NCBI RefSeq assembly: GCF_028275115.1
Contig: NZ_JAQCNH010000029.1
Coordinates: 62,001-126,000 of the forward strand
DNA: 64,000 bases
Reading direction: 5' to 3'
From: Halorientalis sp.
GTDB taxonomy: Archaea > Halobacteriota > Halobacteria > Halobacteriales > Haloarculaceae
This document shows positions 1-8,672 of this stretch, piece after piece (positions within the stretch are counted from its first letter, which is position 1; every line of letters begins with the position of its first letter). The notes under the pieces are model-generated. The model was not told the DNA's origin, searched no databases, and saw nothing but the letters and a program-made list of their open reading frames with translations. Both the position numbers and the translations under genes were made by a program.

Positions 1-747
1 GACGCACTCGCAGTCGCGACCTACGCTCCGTCGTTCGCCGACGACGTGGAGTACGCGGTCGGCCTCTCGGCGTCTGCCGAGGCCCGCTCAGCCGGACTGG
101 ACGACGTGATGCTCATCGACGCGCACAACAGCAACAACGGCCTGAACGGCGGCGACCTGGGCCACGTCACCCCCGGGAGCCGGCGGTCGTTCGATATGAT
201 TTCCGGGGCAGGCAAAGTCGGGAGACGACTCGTCGACGCGGAGCAGGGCCAGCCGAAACTCGGCGTCACCTGGGACGAAACGCCCTGGGGCCCCGAAGAC
301 GGCATCGGCCCGCTCGGGATTCGGGTAGCCGTCCTCGAAGTCGGTGACCACCGCACCGCCTACGTGCTGATCGACGGTAACAACATGGAACCGGGCCTGC
401 GTGGGACGCTCGTCGACGCCATCGAGGGCGTCGACCACGCCGAAGTCATGACGACCGACACCCACATCGTCAATACCGTCGAGGCCGACAACCAGGTCGG
501 TGCGGCCATCGACGACGACGACCTCATCAGCCTCGTGACAGACCTCGTGGCGGGCGCGACCGATGACGTCGAACCGGTCGAGGCGGGCATGGCCTCCGAA
601 CGGGCAGCGGTCACCGTCTTCGGCAACGACCGGACCGAGACGCTGGCTTCACACGCCAACGCGATGATCTCGATGGGCGCGACGCTGGCGGCCGCCGTCG
701 TCGTCGCCGTTATTACCATCTCGATTGTTCTCTTCGCCCTCGCATAG
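1..747 (+). CDS. DUF2070 family membrane protein, C-terminal part (5' truncated by window edge)
   Basis: The reading frame is open from base 1, so the N-terminal part, where membrane helices of this family are expected, lies outside the window. The visible 248 residues match the C-terminal soluble domain of archaeal DUF2070 proteins. That domain has an IDAHN motif near residue 40, a conserved GITWDE-like stretch (here GVTWDE) and a TTDTHIVN motif, and it ends in a hydrophobic helix rich in A, V and I. The D/H/N motifs look like a metal or phosphate site, but the biochemical role of DUF2070 is not known. In other euryarchaea the gene is often near prefoldin beta, which is also true here (pfdB is 2.5 kb downstream on the other strand). 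Confidence 0.85.
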   Translation, partial: DALAVATYAPSFADDVEYAVGLSASAEARSAGLDDVMLIDAHNSNNGLNGGDLGHVTPGSRRSFDMISGAGKVGRRLVDAEQGQPKLGVTWDETPWGPEDGIGPLGIRVAVLEVGDHRTAYVLIDGNNMEPGLRGTLVDAIEGVDHAEVMTTDTHIVNTVEADNQVGAAIDDDDLISLVTDLVAGATDDVEPVEAGMASERAAVTVFGNDRTETLASHANAMISMGATLAAAVVVAVITISIVLFALA

Positions 748-771
748 TTACCGAATCTGATAATCCGACGG

Positions 772-782
772 GACGTTTTATA
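772..782 (+). promoter_or_regulatory. TATA box of the surface-protein gene
   Basis: An AT-rich CGTTTTATACC stands out in GC-rich sequence 56-66 bases before the ATG at 838. An archaeal transcript starting about 27 bases after it would have a leader of roughly 30 nt, unlike most genes in this window, which look leaderless. Confidence 0.5.
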
Positions 783-837
783 CCGTGGCCAGTCCGAGCG
801 TCCGGAAACGGCGGACCGGACCGCCAGGAACCCGACG

Positions 838-3024
838 ATGCAACCGCCACTGTCACCAGAGAACGCGAGTCCCCCGGCCGGCCGGCTGGCACGCTGGGCG
901 GTCTACTGTGTGTTCCTGTGCCTGTGTCTGCTCGCGGTCACCGGTCCCGCCGCGGGGGCACCCGTCGCTGGCACCTCGGCCGGCAGCAGTGGCGTCACGC
1001 CAACGGCGGCCGCGCTGGCACAGGAGGACTGTTTCGGGACAGATACGTTCGAGGGAGTTGCCGGCGACACGGTCGAAATCACGACCAGTTGTAGCGGCTA
1101 CCTTCTCGTCGGCGGGGACAAGACGGTCGAGTCCGCATCGAACCGGAACTTCCTCGACCTGCTGTACGTTCCGAGTGGCACGACGGTCACCGTCAACACG
1201 CGCCTGTTGGGCACCAACCGGTCGGCCTACTCCGGGAACGTCGTCAGCTACGCACAGACGTACGGCGCCGACGCCGCACCGGAAGACACCACCGAGTTCG
1301 ACGGGTTCGAGTTCGTGAACGAGGACGGTCAACAGGTCGCCGAGACGCTCGCGGGGTTCAATCGGGAGGTGGGCATCACGCGGCTCCCACGGCCAGTTCA
1401 GCCCGCCCGCTACCGGCTGCTGGCGGGGGCGAACGAAACGCTCGTTCTCGGCGACGACGGCGTACCGTACCTGGAGGAACCTCTCGACCGGTCGAACCTG
1501 AAGCTGGTCGACACTGCGTTCGATGGCGACCTTGGGACGAGCGTCGCACCGAACGGTGCGGTCGACGGGGAGTTCACGCCCTCGACCGACCGGAGTCGGG
1601 TGGCCGTCGGCGACCGCGTGCGGATCGACGGCTTCTCGACCGTCGGGTTCCGCGGGACACTCGCGACCATCGACGGCGGGGGGCTCGACCAACTTCAGAC
1701 GCTACTCGACCACCCGGAGGGCGTCAACGTCACTATCGAGCACCTCAACCCCGGTGTGAACGAAGAGCCCGAACAGGTCACGTTCGACAGCGCGAACGCC
1801 CAGGACCTACTCGTCGAGTTCACCGACGACGAGGCGTCGTTCTCGATGGTCATCGACACGTCGAAAGGGACGTGGTTCGGTTCCCGGTCGGCCCCCGGCG
1901 ACCAATTCAGAGTGACATTCGAGTTCGAGGGGACCGCCGACGAGGAGTACCGTTTCCCGGGCGGGAGCGGATTGCCGGGGGCGTTTAGCGCCCGCTCGAC
2001 GTCCGACCCCGACCGCACCGAACAGTACCCGTATTTCGACGGTAACGAGACGACCGTGGAGTCGACGACGACGTTCACCGTCGTCGAGCCCCGCATCGAG
2101 TACGACGAGAACCAGTTGACCAGTGACGGCGAGTTGATTGTCGGTACGAACGGACAGTACCGGCTCACCGGGACGACGACGTACGCGCCCGGGACGGACG
2201 TCGAGGTCCAGCTCATCTCTCGGGATGGGCCGCCACCGACCAAGATTCAGATCGACGACGTGGAGATCAGTGGCGACGAGACGTTCCGAACCCCGCAGGT
2301 CGACTTCTCTGCGCTGGACTCGGAGAACCCGGTCGAGGCAGAGCTGTTCCTGCGCGAACGGCTGGTCGACCGTCGCCCCGTCGTCGTCGCCGCCGACCCC
2401 GAAGACCCGGCGGAACTCGAACTGACCGACGCCGCCTCGTCTGTGGCCATCACCGAAGGACAGTCGCTGTCGGCGCTCACCGCCACGGTAGAGAACACCG
2501 GGGTCGCGGACGGAACCGCAGACATCAGGCTTCGGATCGACGGCAAACTCTGGGGCAACCGGACAGTCACCGTCACACCGGACAGGAGCCGGGTCGTCGC
2601 CTTCGGCAGTTCGTACCCCTCGCTCGCCCCGGGCGAGTACCCCTACACTGTTCGCCTCGCCGGGACCGACCAGTCACTGTCCGGCACGCTCGTGATCGAG
2701 GCCCGGGCGACCCCGGAGCCGACGGCCACCCCCGAGCCGGGCACGCCGAACACGACACGGCCACCGACAGCGACGCCCGAGGCCACGCCGCAGTCACCAC
2801 CCACGCGAACGATGACGGCGACGGAGACACCTGGGCCGACCACCACGGCGGCGAACGCTTCCGCGGCGAACGAGGCCGACGAGGGGTCTCTGCTCGGGAG
2901 CGTAGTGGGCTACGTCACATCGGTAGTGCCGTACACGCTGGGTTCGACGGCATTCGTCGTCCTCGCGTACGCGGCCGCTCGGGTAATCGTAGCGCGGCGC
3001 GGCGGCAGCGAGAGCGCCTCGTAA
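838..3024 (+). CDS. Large secreted, membrane-anchored surface protein with Thr/Pro-rich stalk
   Basis: The 728-residue protein starts with a signal peptide (hydrophobic residues about 20-40, cleavage near AAGA). A long, acidic beta-rich ectodomain follows, resembling haloarchaeal S-layer-type modules (GGDKTVES..., repeated surface-type strands) and including a CARDB-like domain at about 520-620. Residues about 625-680 form a stalk of Thr, Pro and Glu repeats (TPEPTATPEPGTPNTT), a likely O-glycosylation region. One C-terminal transmembrane helix (about 695-718) is followed by a short Arg-rich tail. There is no clear PGF archaeosortase motif. The protein probably sits in the cell envelope. No enzymatic motif is visible, so the exact function is unknown. 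Confidence 0.75.
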   Translation: MQPPLSPENASPPAGRLARWAVYCVFLCLCLLAVTGPAAGAPVAGTSAGSSGVTPTAAALAQEDCFGTDTFEGVAGDTVEITTSCSGYLLVGGDKTVESASNRNFLDLLYVPSGTTVTVNTRLLGTNRSAYSGNVVSYAQTYGADAAPEDTTEFDGFEFVNEDGQQVAETLAGFNREVGITRLPRPVQPARYRLLAGANETLVLGDDGVPYLEEPLDRSNLKLVDTAFDGDLGTSVAPNGAVDGEFTPSTDRSRVAVGDRVRIDGFSTVGFRGTLATIDGGGLDQLQTLLDHPEGVNVTIEHLNPGVNEEPEQVTFDSANAQDLLVEFTDDEASFSMVIDTSKGTWFGSRSAPGDQFRVTFEFEGTADEEYRFPGGSGLPGAFSARSTSDPDRTEQYPYFDGNETTVESTTTFTVVEPRIEYDENQLTSDGELIVGTNGQYRLTGTTTYAPGTDVEVQLISRDGPPPTKIQIDDVEISGDETFRTPQVDFSALDSENPVEAELFLRERLVDRRPVVVAADPEDPAELELTDAASSVAITEGQSLSALTATVENTGVADGTADIRLRIDGKLWGNRTVTVTPDRSRVVAFGSSYPSLAPGEYPYTVRLAGTDQSLSGTLVIEARATPEPTATPEPGTPNTTRPPTATPEATPQSPPTRTMTATETPGPTTTAANASAANEADEGSLLGSVVGYVTSVVPYTLGSTAFVVLAYAAARVIVARRGGSESAS

Positions 3025-3028
3025 AAAA

Positions 3029-3271
3029 TTACTCGGCGAACAGGTCGTCGACGGCGGATCGGGCGGTCAGTGCCGCGTCGTCGGCGATCTGCTCGGGGTC
3101 GCGCGTGTCCGAAGGTGCGTTGAGGTAGACATCTACTTCGAGAACCCCGTCCTCGAAGGTGACGGTCACGTCGAGGTCGACGACTTCGGACTGTTTGTAA
3201 CGGGTAAACACGACCCCCTCGGCCGCGTCGGCGGCCGTCTCTACGACTTCCTCGTCGGTCGGGTCGCCCAT
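3029..3271 (-). CDS. DUF3194 family protein (prefoldin-linked)
   Basis: This 80-residue acidic protein begins MGDPTDEEVV and matches the small archaeal DUF3194 family, whose genes sit directly after prefoldin beta. The start was set at 3271 because the upstream extension would overlap pfdB and reads as out-of-frame Ala/Pro sequence. With this start the ATG lies one base after the pfdB TGA. It has an alpha/beta pattern with one strand pair (VDLDVTVTFEDGVLEVDVYL). The function is not established. Tight coupling to pfdB suggests co-translation and perhaps a role with the chaperone or translation machinery (inference). Confidence 0.8.
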   Translation of the reverse strand: MGDPTDEEVVETAADAAEGVVFTRYKQSEVVDLDVTVTFEDGVLEVDVYLNAPSDTRDPEQIADDAALTARSAVDDLFAE

Positions 3272-3272
3272 C

Positions 3273-3662
3273 TCAGGCGCCGCCAGCACCGGGACCCATC
3301 GGGCCGCCACCGCCGCCGGCACCGCCGAGCAACTGCTGGAGCTCCTGCTGGAGTTCCTCGAACTGCTCTTGGACGCGCTCTTCCTGCTTTTCGAGCGTGT
3401 CGACGCGGACTTCGAGACTCTCGACGGACTCCTCGAGGTCTTCTCTGGCTTCGTCGTACTCGGTCTTGACGAGCAGTTCGCCGACCTCTCGGTACATGGT
3501 GGTCTCCTCGTCCACGCCGTCGAGTTCTTCGAGCGCGTTCTGGGACTCGGTTAGCTGTGTGTCGGCCTGCTGTTTCTGCGCGGCGACCTGCTGTGCGGTC
3601 TCCTGGAGGTCCTGTAGCTCTTCGATTTTCTCTTGTGCTTCCGGCGGCAGATTACCCTGCAT
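3273..3662 (-). CDS. pfdB: Prefoldin subunit beta
   Basis: This is the beta subunit of the alpha2-beta4 prefoldin (GimC) hexamer, which captures unfolded proteins and passes them to the thermosome. The 129-residue protein starts [10 protein letters not shown], a typical prefoldin beta N-terminus. It has two long heptad-repeat helices (about 5-45 and 70-112) joined by a short beta hairpin ([20 protein letters not shown]). A Gly/Pro-rich tail replaces the usual short C-terminus. The 13-residue longer upstream frame was rejected because the family starts at this Met. A TTTTTCA TATA-like box lies about 26-30 bases upstream. Confidence 0.95.
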   Translation of the reverse strand: MQGNLPPEAQEKIEELQDLQETAQQVAAQKQQADTQLTESQNALEELDGVDEETTMYREVGELLVKTEYDEAREDLEESVESLEVRVDTLEKQEERVQEQFEELQQELQQLLGGAGGGGGPMGPGAGGA

Positions 3663-3780
3663 ACCCGAACACTCGGCATCCGGAGTGAAAAACCCACGCA
3701 TCTCACCACTTCAGCACGGCGGCGGCTATCCTGCCTGTCCCGGAGCAAGTGCCAGCGGGAAGCGCAGAAAAGCCGTCTGG

Positions 3781-4215
3781 TCAGGATTCGGCCTGCAGAC
3801 CATCGTCGACGGCCTCGACGTGTTCGGCCCACTTCTCGACGGTCGGCTGGCCCCAGTAGCGTGCGGTGTTGCTCCGCGGGTCGTAGTCGACGATTCCCGC
3901 CTGGTCGAGTTTCGGCAGGTGCCGGTGGTGGAGACTGATAGCGAGCCGTTCGCGTTCCTCGTCGCCGGCACCGGTGGCGAGCGCATCGACGAGGTTCTGT
4001 AGCGTTGCCACTTCGACCCCGGTCCGCTGCAGGTACAGACAGACGCGGCGTCGGCGGTCGTTCGAGAGTAACTCGAACACGTCGTCGATCGACGGTGTTA
4101 GTACCGCGCGGTTCGTGTCGAGCGGATTCGTCACGTCTGGGGACCCGACTGAGCGTTCGGACTGACGATTGTCTCTCATGGAGGTTACACTTTCTACTCG
4201 TATGCCCTCCCGCAT
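3781..4215 (-). CDS. DUF7344-type winged-helix regulator
   Basis: The protein has 144 residues (132 if translation starts at the internal Met at 4179). The core VFELLSNDRRRRVCLYL ... HHRHLPKLDQAGIVDYD is the haloarchaeal winged-helix domain (DUF7344) found in many small DNA-binding regulators: a three-helix segment, then a recognition helix and wing ending in a Y-x-Y/W motif (ARYWGQPTVEKW). It lies 19 bases downstream of the 1192-aa sensor gene on the same strand, so the two may be co-transcribed. The target is unknown. The stop-side gap before pfdB is 118 bases. Confidence 0.75.
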   Translation of the reverse strand: MREGIRVESVTSMRDNRQSERSVGSPDVTNPLDTNRAVLTPSIDDVFELLSNDRRRRVCLYLQRTGVEVATLQNLVDALATGAGDEERERLAISLHHRHLPKLDQAGIVDYDPRSNTARYWGQPTVEKWAEHVEAVDDGLQAES

Positions 4216-4225
4216 GAGATAGATG

Positions 4226-4239
4226 CCTAGCTATCTAGG
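4226..4239. repeat. CTAG-containing palindrome at the stop of the PAS sensor gene
   Basis: CCTAG and CTAGG arms flank a 4-base spacer, and a looser TAGAT/ATCTA pair surrounds part of it. The site covers the TAG stop codon of the sensor gene and lies 11-24 bases before the ATG of the DUF7344 gene. It overlaps the position where that gene's promoter would be. It could be an operator or a weak hairpin. Confidence 0.4.
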
Positions 4240-7200
4240 TTCGATCGTCGTCGAGGTACGTCGAGAGCAGTTTCCGCTCGGCGTGCCGGAGGTGCTGGTG
4301 GAAGGTCGGCGAGGCGATGTCGAGCGAGTCGGCGACGTCTTCTGCGGTGCTGTCGCGCGGCCAGTGAAAGTATCCAGCGAAGTACGCCGCCGACAGTGCC
4401 GCCCGCTGTCGGTCGGTAAGCTTGTCGTCGACGCCGTCACACGGATCGGCGGACGCCTGAATCCAACTGTCGCCCTCGCGTTTGGCCGCGAGCGTGACGC
4501 CGCCGAACCGTTCGTCGAGCCGTTCGGTCAGTTCCCGGAGGTCGAATCCGCGGGGAGCGGCCGCCTCGACCGTCACTTTGCCACTCTCGGCCTCGGCCAC
4601 GATGGGCTTGACACCGGACTCGAACAGGACGGACGCGACCGACGGCCGCATCCGCGCCTCGAAGACGGCGTGATCGTCGTTCTCCGTGACCAGTCGGAGT
4701 GTTTCGGGTGCCGGCGTTCCCCGGTCGTCGGCCACTGCCCGAACGTCCGCTGGCGGCGCAGTGACGGCGACGTAGTGGAGGCGGTCCCCGCCCGAGGCTT
4801 TCGCCGACCCGAGCAGTCGGCAGGTGCAGTCCAGTTCCGCAGAGACGGTCCCGAAGAACGTCGCCGGCTCGTCCAGTTCGAGCGTCATCTCGATTGGCGA
4901 GTCGGACTCGACGAGCTGGCGGTTCTGTGTGGCGCTGATGGCGAACCCGACCATCTCCCCGAGAACCTCGAAGGCCCTGATCTCGCGGTCGCTGAACGCC
5001 CCTGGACGGTCGGCGTACACTGCCAGCATACCGTGGGTCGCTGTCCGGTGTGTGAACGGAACGACCGCGACCGACCGGAACCCGTGTTCGAGTGCCGGCT
5101 CGCGGAACGGCTCGAACAGCGGGTCCGACTCCACGTCGTGTGTGATAGTCACCTCGCCGGTCTCGAACGTCTTCGCAGCCGGTCCAGCCCCGTCGTGGTC
5201 CGGGTCGACCGGAATCTCGACTTCCTCCAGGTACGCCGCGCCCTCGCCCGCCCAGGCTTTCGGCTCGACGAGCGGTTTGCCTGGTCGGCGCACGCCAGTG
5301 AATGCGAACCGGTACAGCGACGAGCCGCCCAGCCGCTTACAGACCGTCTCCTCGATCTCTTCGGCCGTCGCGGCCGCGGCGAGCGCGCCGATGGTCTCGT
5401 GAACGAGTTCGTTGATCCGGTTCAGCGTCTCCAGTTCGTCGCGCTGGTTCCGGAGTCGGCGTTCGCTCTCTTTGCGTTCGGTGATGTCGCGGACGACGCC
5501 GACGGTGCCGGCGAACTCTCCGTCGGAACACGGGAGCAACGAAAAGCGGTTCTCGACGGGAATCTCATCGCCACTCGCCGTCTGGAGTGTCCCCACGACC
5601 GTTCCGACCGACCGCTCGTCGTCGATCATCTCCTCGCGTTGTGCCCGGGCCTTCGTGACGACGTCGTCACACCCGAACAATCGCGCGTCCAGTCCCTCGA
5701 ACGATGCCGGGTCGAATCCGAGTTTCTCCTTGGCCGCCCCGTTGACCATCCGCACGTCGTGGTTCTCGTCGGTCATGTAGACGCCGTCGCTCATGGTCTC
5801 GACCAGCGTCTCGTAGCGCTGGAGTTCCTCGGTTCGCTGCCGCAGTTTCTCCTCGCGGTCTGCCCGCCGGAACGTAGACTCCACGTCCGCCGCGAACAGC
5901 CGACCGAGTTCCCGGTGTGTCTCGTCGAACGCCGACGGGTCGGTCGAGGCGATGCCGATCATGCCGTACCCCTCGATGGGGAGCAAGAGCGCGCTCCGAA
6001 TCGGTTCGTAGTCGAAGTCGGTGTCGAGGTCACGCATATCGTCCACGACAACCGACTCGCCGCGTTCGTAGGCCTCACCGACGAACCCCTCGCCGACCGC
6101 GTACGTCGGTGGCAGCTCGTCGAGTCGCCCGTCGTCGGTCGCGACCGCGACCGGTTCGAGTCGGTCGTCCTCCGTCACCATCCAGACGCCGGTGGTCGCG
6201 AACTCGAAGTGCCGTTGTGAGACCGCTGCGGCCGTCTCGGCGACTTCAGTGTGTGTCTCGGCGGACATCAGTTCTCGGGTCCCACAGTGGAGCTGTTCGA
6301 GCAACGCCGCGCGTTCCCGACGGTCGCTCACGTCCCGAACCAGCCCCAGTGCGGCGAGGTCACCCTCCAGCGGCATGAACCGGACTTCGATGGGGAGCCG
6401 CTCACCGTCGCCGTCGATAGCTGTTCCCGTGATGGTCGCAACTGCCTTCTCGTCCCGTTCGACCACTTCCCGACGGAGCCTGATCCCCTTCCGTGCCGTC
6501 TCCTCGGTGACGAACTGAGAGAGGTGCGCGCCCATCATCTCCTCGACGTCGCGCCCGAACAGGTCCGCGAGGGTGTCGTTTGCCTCTTTTATTCGCAGGT
6601 CGTCACCCAGAACGTAGACGCCGTCGCCGACCGTCTCGAGGATCGTCTCGTACCGTTCGAGTTCGCGCTCGCGCTCCCTGCGCTCGGTGATGTCCCGGAC
6701 CAGCCCGATGGTCGAGTACTCCTCGTCAGAGACCAGCCCGAACCGTCCTTCGACCGGTACCCGCGTGCCGTCCGCGCGATGCAGGTCGAACTCCATCGTC
6801 GTGGGCACGTCCTCGCCGGCTTTGAGACCCTTCGACCGCTTACCAGCCCTTTCGGCCGTCTCCTGATCGGTGAACTCGGAGACGTGGCGCCCTAGCACCG
6901 TCTCGCGGTCGGCACCGACTATCTCCAGCATGGCGTCGTTGACTTTCCGGACGCAACGGTCGTCGTCGGCCACGTAGACGCCGTCGCCGAGCGTCTCCAG
7001 CAGCGACTTGTACCGTGAGAGGTCCCGTTCGCGCTCCCTGCGTGTGCTGATGTCACGGACGAGACCGATCGTCGCGTACCCCTCGTCCGAGACCATCGAG
7101 AAGCGCCCCTCGACGGGGAGCCGGCTGCCGTCCGCCCGGACGAGGTCGTACTCGATTGTCTCGACCGTTCGGTCGGTCTCCTGGAGGGTGGCCGCGAGAC

Positions 7201-7813
7201 GCCTGCTGCGCTCGACGGCTTCGGGGTTCATGAACTCGGAGAAGTGCAGTCCGAGCAGCTCCTCGCGGTCATAGCCGGCCATCTCCGTCATGGCGTTGTT
7301 GACCTTCGCGACCCGGAGGTCTTCGTCGAGGACGTACACGCCGTCACCGACCGTCTCCAGCAACGACTTGTACCGGGAGAGGTCCCGTTCGCGCTCCCTG
7401 CGCTCGCTGATATCTCGGGCCGTGCCGGCGAGTCCCCACACCTCGTCGTTCTCGTACAGCGGCGCGGCCGTGACTTCGTGTGGAATCTCCTGTCCGTCGG
7501 CCGTTTCGAGGTGGAGTTCGACCGACACCTCCTCCCCCTGTGCGACGCGGTCCAGCGCGGCGGCCGCCTGCTCGTAGTCGCGGTCCGCGACCAGCGTCAA
7601 CGGGTCGATTTCGTCGATTTCTTCCGCAGAGTATCCGAACACGTTCTCGAACTTCTCGTTCCAGTCGACGAGTCGGCCCGACCGGTCGAACACGTACAGC
7701 AGGTCGGTGAGCGTGTCGAGAATCGCCCGCGACGCGTCGTCCGGGTCCGGCCACTCGCTCCGACTGTCCGGGTCGACCCACCAGTCACCCTGATATCGTA
7801 CTGCCTCACTCAT
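4235..7813 (-). CDS. Multi-PAS/GAF sensor with bacterio-opsin-activator-type HTH output
   Basis: This 1192-residue cytoplasmic signal protein has no transmembrane segment. The order is PAS (about 28-137), PAS (146-257), PAS (266-377), PAS (386-499), GAF (515-655), PAS (665-790), GAF (795-965), a Bat-type ligand domain (970-1125) and a C-terminal HTH_10 (about 1130-1185; LTDRQRAALSAAYFAGYF ... TFHQHLRHAERKL). There is no histidine kinase domain, so output is presumably direct DNA binding, as in the Bat family. The linkers between PAS domains 1-4 are nearly identical (RRERERDLSRYKSLLETVGDGVY), pointing to recent internal duplication. It sits inside an otherwise conserved translation/KEOPS/prefoldin gene string. 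The signal and targets are unknown. Confidence 0.85.
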   Translation of the reverse strand: MSEAVRYQGDWWVDPDSRSEWPDPDDASRAILDTLTDLLYVFDRSGRLVDWNEKFENVFGYSAEEIDEIDPLTLVADRDYEQAAAALDRVAQGEEVSVELHLETADGQEIPHEVTAAPLYENDEVWGLAGTARDISERRERERDLSRYKSLLETVGDGVYVLDEDLRVAKVNNAMTEMAGYDREELLGLHFSEFMNPEAVERSRRLAATLQETDRTVETIEYDLVRADGSRLPVEGRFSMVSDEGYATIGLVRDISTRRERERDLSRYKSLLETLGDGVYVADDDRCVRKVNDAMLEIVGADRETVLGRHVSEFTDQETAERAGKRSKGLKAGEDVPTTMEFDLHRADGTRVPVEGRFGLVSDEEYSTIGLVRDITERRERERELERYETILETVGDGVYVLGDDLRIKEANDTLADLFGRDVEEMMGAHLSQFVTEETARKGIRLRREVVERDEKAVATITGTAIDGDGERLPIEVRFMPLEGDLAALGLVRDVSDRRERAALLEQLHCGTRELMSAETHTEVAETAAAVSQRHFEFATTGVWMVTEDDRLEPVAVATDDGRLDELPPTYAVGEGFVGEAYERGESVVVDDMRDLDTDFDYEPIRSALLLPIEGYGMIGIASTDPSAFDETHRELGRLFAADVESTFRRADREEKLRQRTEELQRYETLVETMSDGVYMTDENHDVRMVNGAAKEKLGFDPASFEGLDARLFGCDDVVTKARAQREEMIDDERSVGTVVGTLQTASGDEIPVENRFSLLPCSDGEFAGTVGVVRDITERKESERRLRNQRDELETLNRINELVHETIGALAAAATAEEIEETVCKRLGGSSLYRFAFTGVRRPGKPLVEPKAWAGEGAAYLEEVEIPVDPDHDGAGPAAKTFETGEVTITHDVESDPLFEPFREPALEHGFRSVAVVPFTHRTATHGMLAVYADRPGAFSDREIRAFEVLGEMVGFAISATQNRQLVESDSPIEMTLELDEPATFFGTVSAELDCTCRLLGSAKASGGDRLHYVAVTAPPADVRAVADDRGTPAPETLRLVTENDDHAVFEARMRPSVASVLFESGVKPIVAEAESGKVTVEAAAPRGFDLRELTERLDERFGGVTLAAKREGDSWIQASADPCDGVDDKLTDRQRAALSAAYFAGYFHWPRDSTAEDVADSLDIASPTFHQHLRHAERKLLSTYLDDDRT

Positions 7814-7913
7814 TCTCGGCCCCCACGCACACGAACGTCGCCGGCACCGGTGACGACGGCTGCTCGGTCATACCCCGATATACTCGAAGCGGGTCATAAG
7901 CGTATCGCCGGCG

Positions 7914-8174
7914 TCAGAGCACACCACAGGCGGCCGCGTCGGCCCGCTGACCGACCGAAACGAGCGTCGACCAGGTGTTGATTCCGGCACGGAGTGCGAC
8001 CAGGTCGTCGGCTTCGACTGTCACTGTCACGGTCGTGTCCTCCCGGTCGAGCGTCGCCGTCGCTCGGTCTCCCGCGATGGCACCGACTTCCGGACGGACG
8101 CCGCGCTCGACGGTCCGGGCACGACGCTCGTCTTCGAAGCTGAACTCCAGAACGGCCTCGTGGGCGCGAGCCAC
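7914..8174 (-). CDS. pcc1: KEOPS complex subunit Pcc1
   Basis: This is the small dimerising subunit of KEOPS, which makes N6-threonylcarbamoyladenosine at position 37 of ANN-decoding tRNAs together with Kae1, Bud32 and Cgi121. The 86-residue protein has the Pcc1 alpha/beta pattern: an N-terminal strand (HEAVLEFSF), a Val/Thr-rich hairpin (TTVTVTVEADDLVALRAGINTW) and a final helix. The start is a GTG at 8174, three bases from the TGA of rpo12, so expression from the L37Ae-Rpo12 transcript is likely. Confidence 0.88.
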   Translation of the reverse strand: MARAHEAVLEFSFEDERRARTVERGVRPEVGAIAGDRATATLDREDTTVTVTVEADDLVALRAGINTWSTLVSVGQRADAAACGVL

Positions 8175-8175
8175 G

Positions 8176-8310
8176 TCAGTCGACGTCGACTTCCTTCACG
8201 TCGCGGCTCCGTTCTTTCAGCAGCACGCGGTGGCCACAGTACGGACAACGGACGCCGCCGTACTCGTCCAGTTCTACGTCACGCTTACAGCGGGAACATT
8301 TGTAGCTCAT
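8176..8310 (-). CDS. rpo12: DNA-directed RNA polymerase subunit Rpo12 (RpoP)
   Basis: This 44-residue zinc-ribbon subunit of the archaeal RNA polymerase is homologous to eukaryotic Rpb12. The four zinc ligands are C5, C8, C22 and C25 ([10 protein letters not shown] ... VRCPYCGHR), followed by the basic RVLLKER motif that contacts the Rpo3/Rpo10 platform. The start ATG overlaps the TAA of the L37Ae gene by one base (TAATG), so the two are translationally coupled. Confidence 0.95.
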   Translation of the reverse strand: MSYKCSRCKRDVELDEYGGVRCPYCGHRVLLKERSRDVKEVDVD

Positions 8311-8588
8311 TACTCGTCGTCTTCGGCGAGTGCCGCGCGAATCGAGCGCGTCACGGTTTTGCCACCGGGCGTCTCGGGACGGTACGTGCCGCCGGCGAAC
8401 TTGTAGCCACAGTAGCCACACTCCCAGATACCGGTGCCCTGTCGGTCGACACTGTCTTTCCCGCACTCGGGGCACTCGTGGTCGTCGCCCATGTCGTCCT
8501 CGATGTCCGCAACGCGGCGTCGCGCGACGCGACCGTAGCGAGCGCCGAACCGGCCGGCGCTCCCAGTCCGTGCCTTGTCTTTAGCCAT
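8310..8588 (-). CDS. rpl37ae: Large ribosomal subunit protein eL43 (L37Ae)
   Basis: This 92-residue zinc-ribbon protein of the 50S subunit begins [20 protein letters not shown], with a strongly basic N-terminus typical of the family. The zinc ligands are C39, C42, C57 and C60. The acidic tail (LAEDDE) is a halophilic feature. It heads the L37Ae-Rpo12-Pcc1 transcript. The start was placed by family similarity, because the frame stays open far upstream, and by a TATA-like box 30 bases upstream. Confidence 0.95.
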   Translation of the reverse strand: MAKDKARTGSAGRFGARYGRVARRRVADIEDDMGDDHECPECGKDSVDRQGTGIWECGYCGYKFAGGTYRPETPGGKTVTRSIRAALAEDDE

Positions 8589-8613
8589 AGTACTGTAATG
8601 TCTGCACAGCCCG

Positions 8614-8622
8614 GTCATAAAC
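8614..8622 (-). promoter_or_regulatory. TATA box of the L37Ae-Rpo12-Pcc1 operon
   Basis: On the minus strand the sequence reads GTTTATGAC, centred 30 bases before the ATG at 8588. This is the usual distance for leaderless haloarchaeal transcripts. Confidence 0.55.
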
Positions 8623-8672
8623 CCTGTGTGTTCGACCGACGAGGCTTTGTCCCCACTCCCGTCATAGCGGAC

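Noticed and set aside
3272-3322. Longer start for the DUF3194 gene
   Set aside because: The extra 17 codons overlap pfdB and do not resemble the family; the ATG one base after the pfdB stop fits better.
4223-6220. A 665-codon plus-strand frame over the PAS sensor gene
   Set aside because: It mirrors the sensor gene; composition is Arg/Val/Gly-rich with no domain, and the sensor has clear PAS and GAF motifs.
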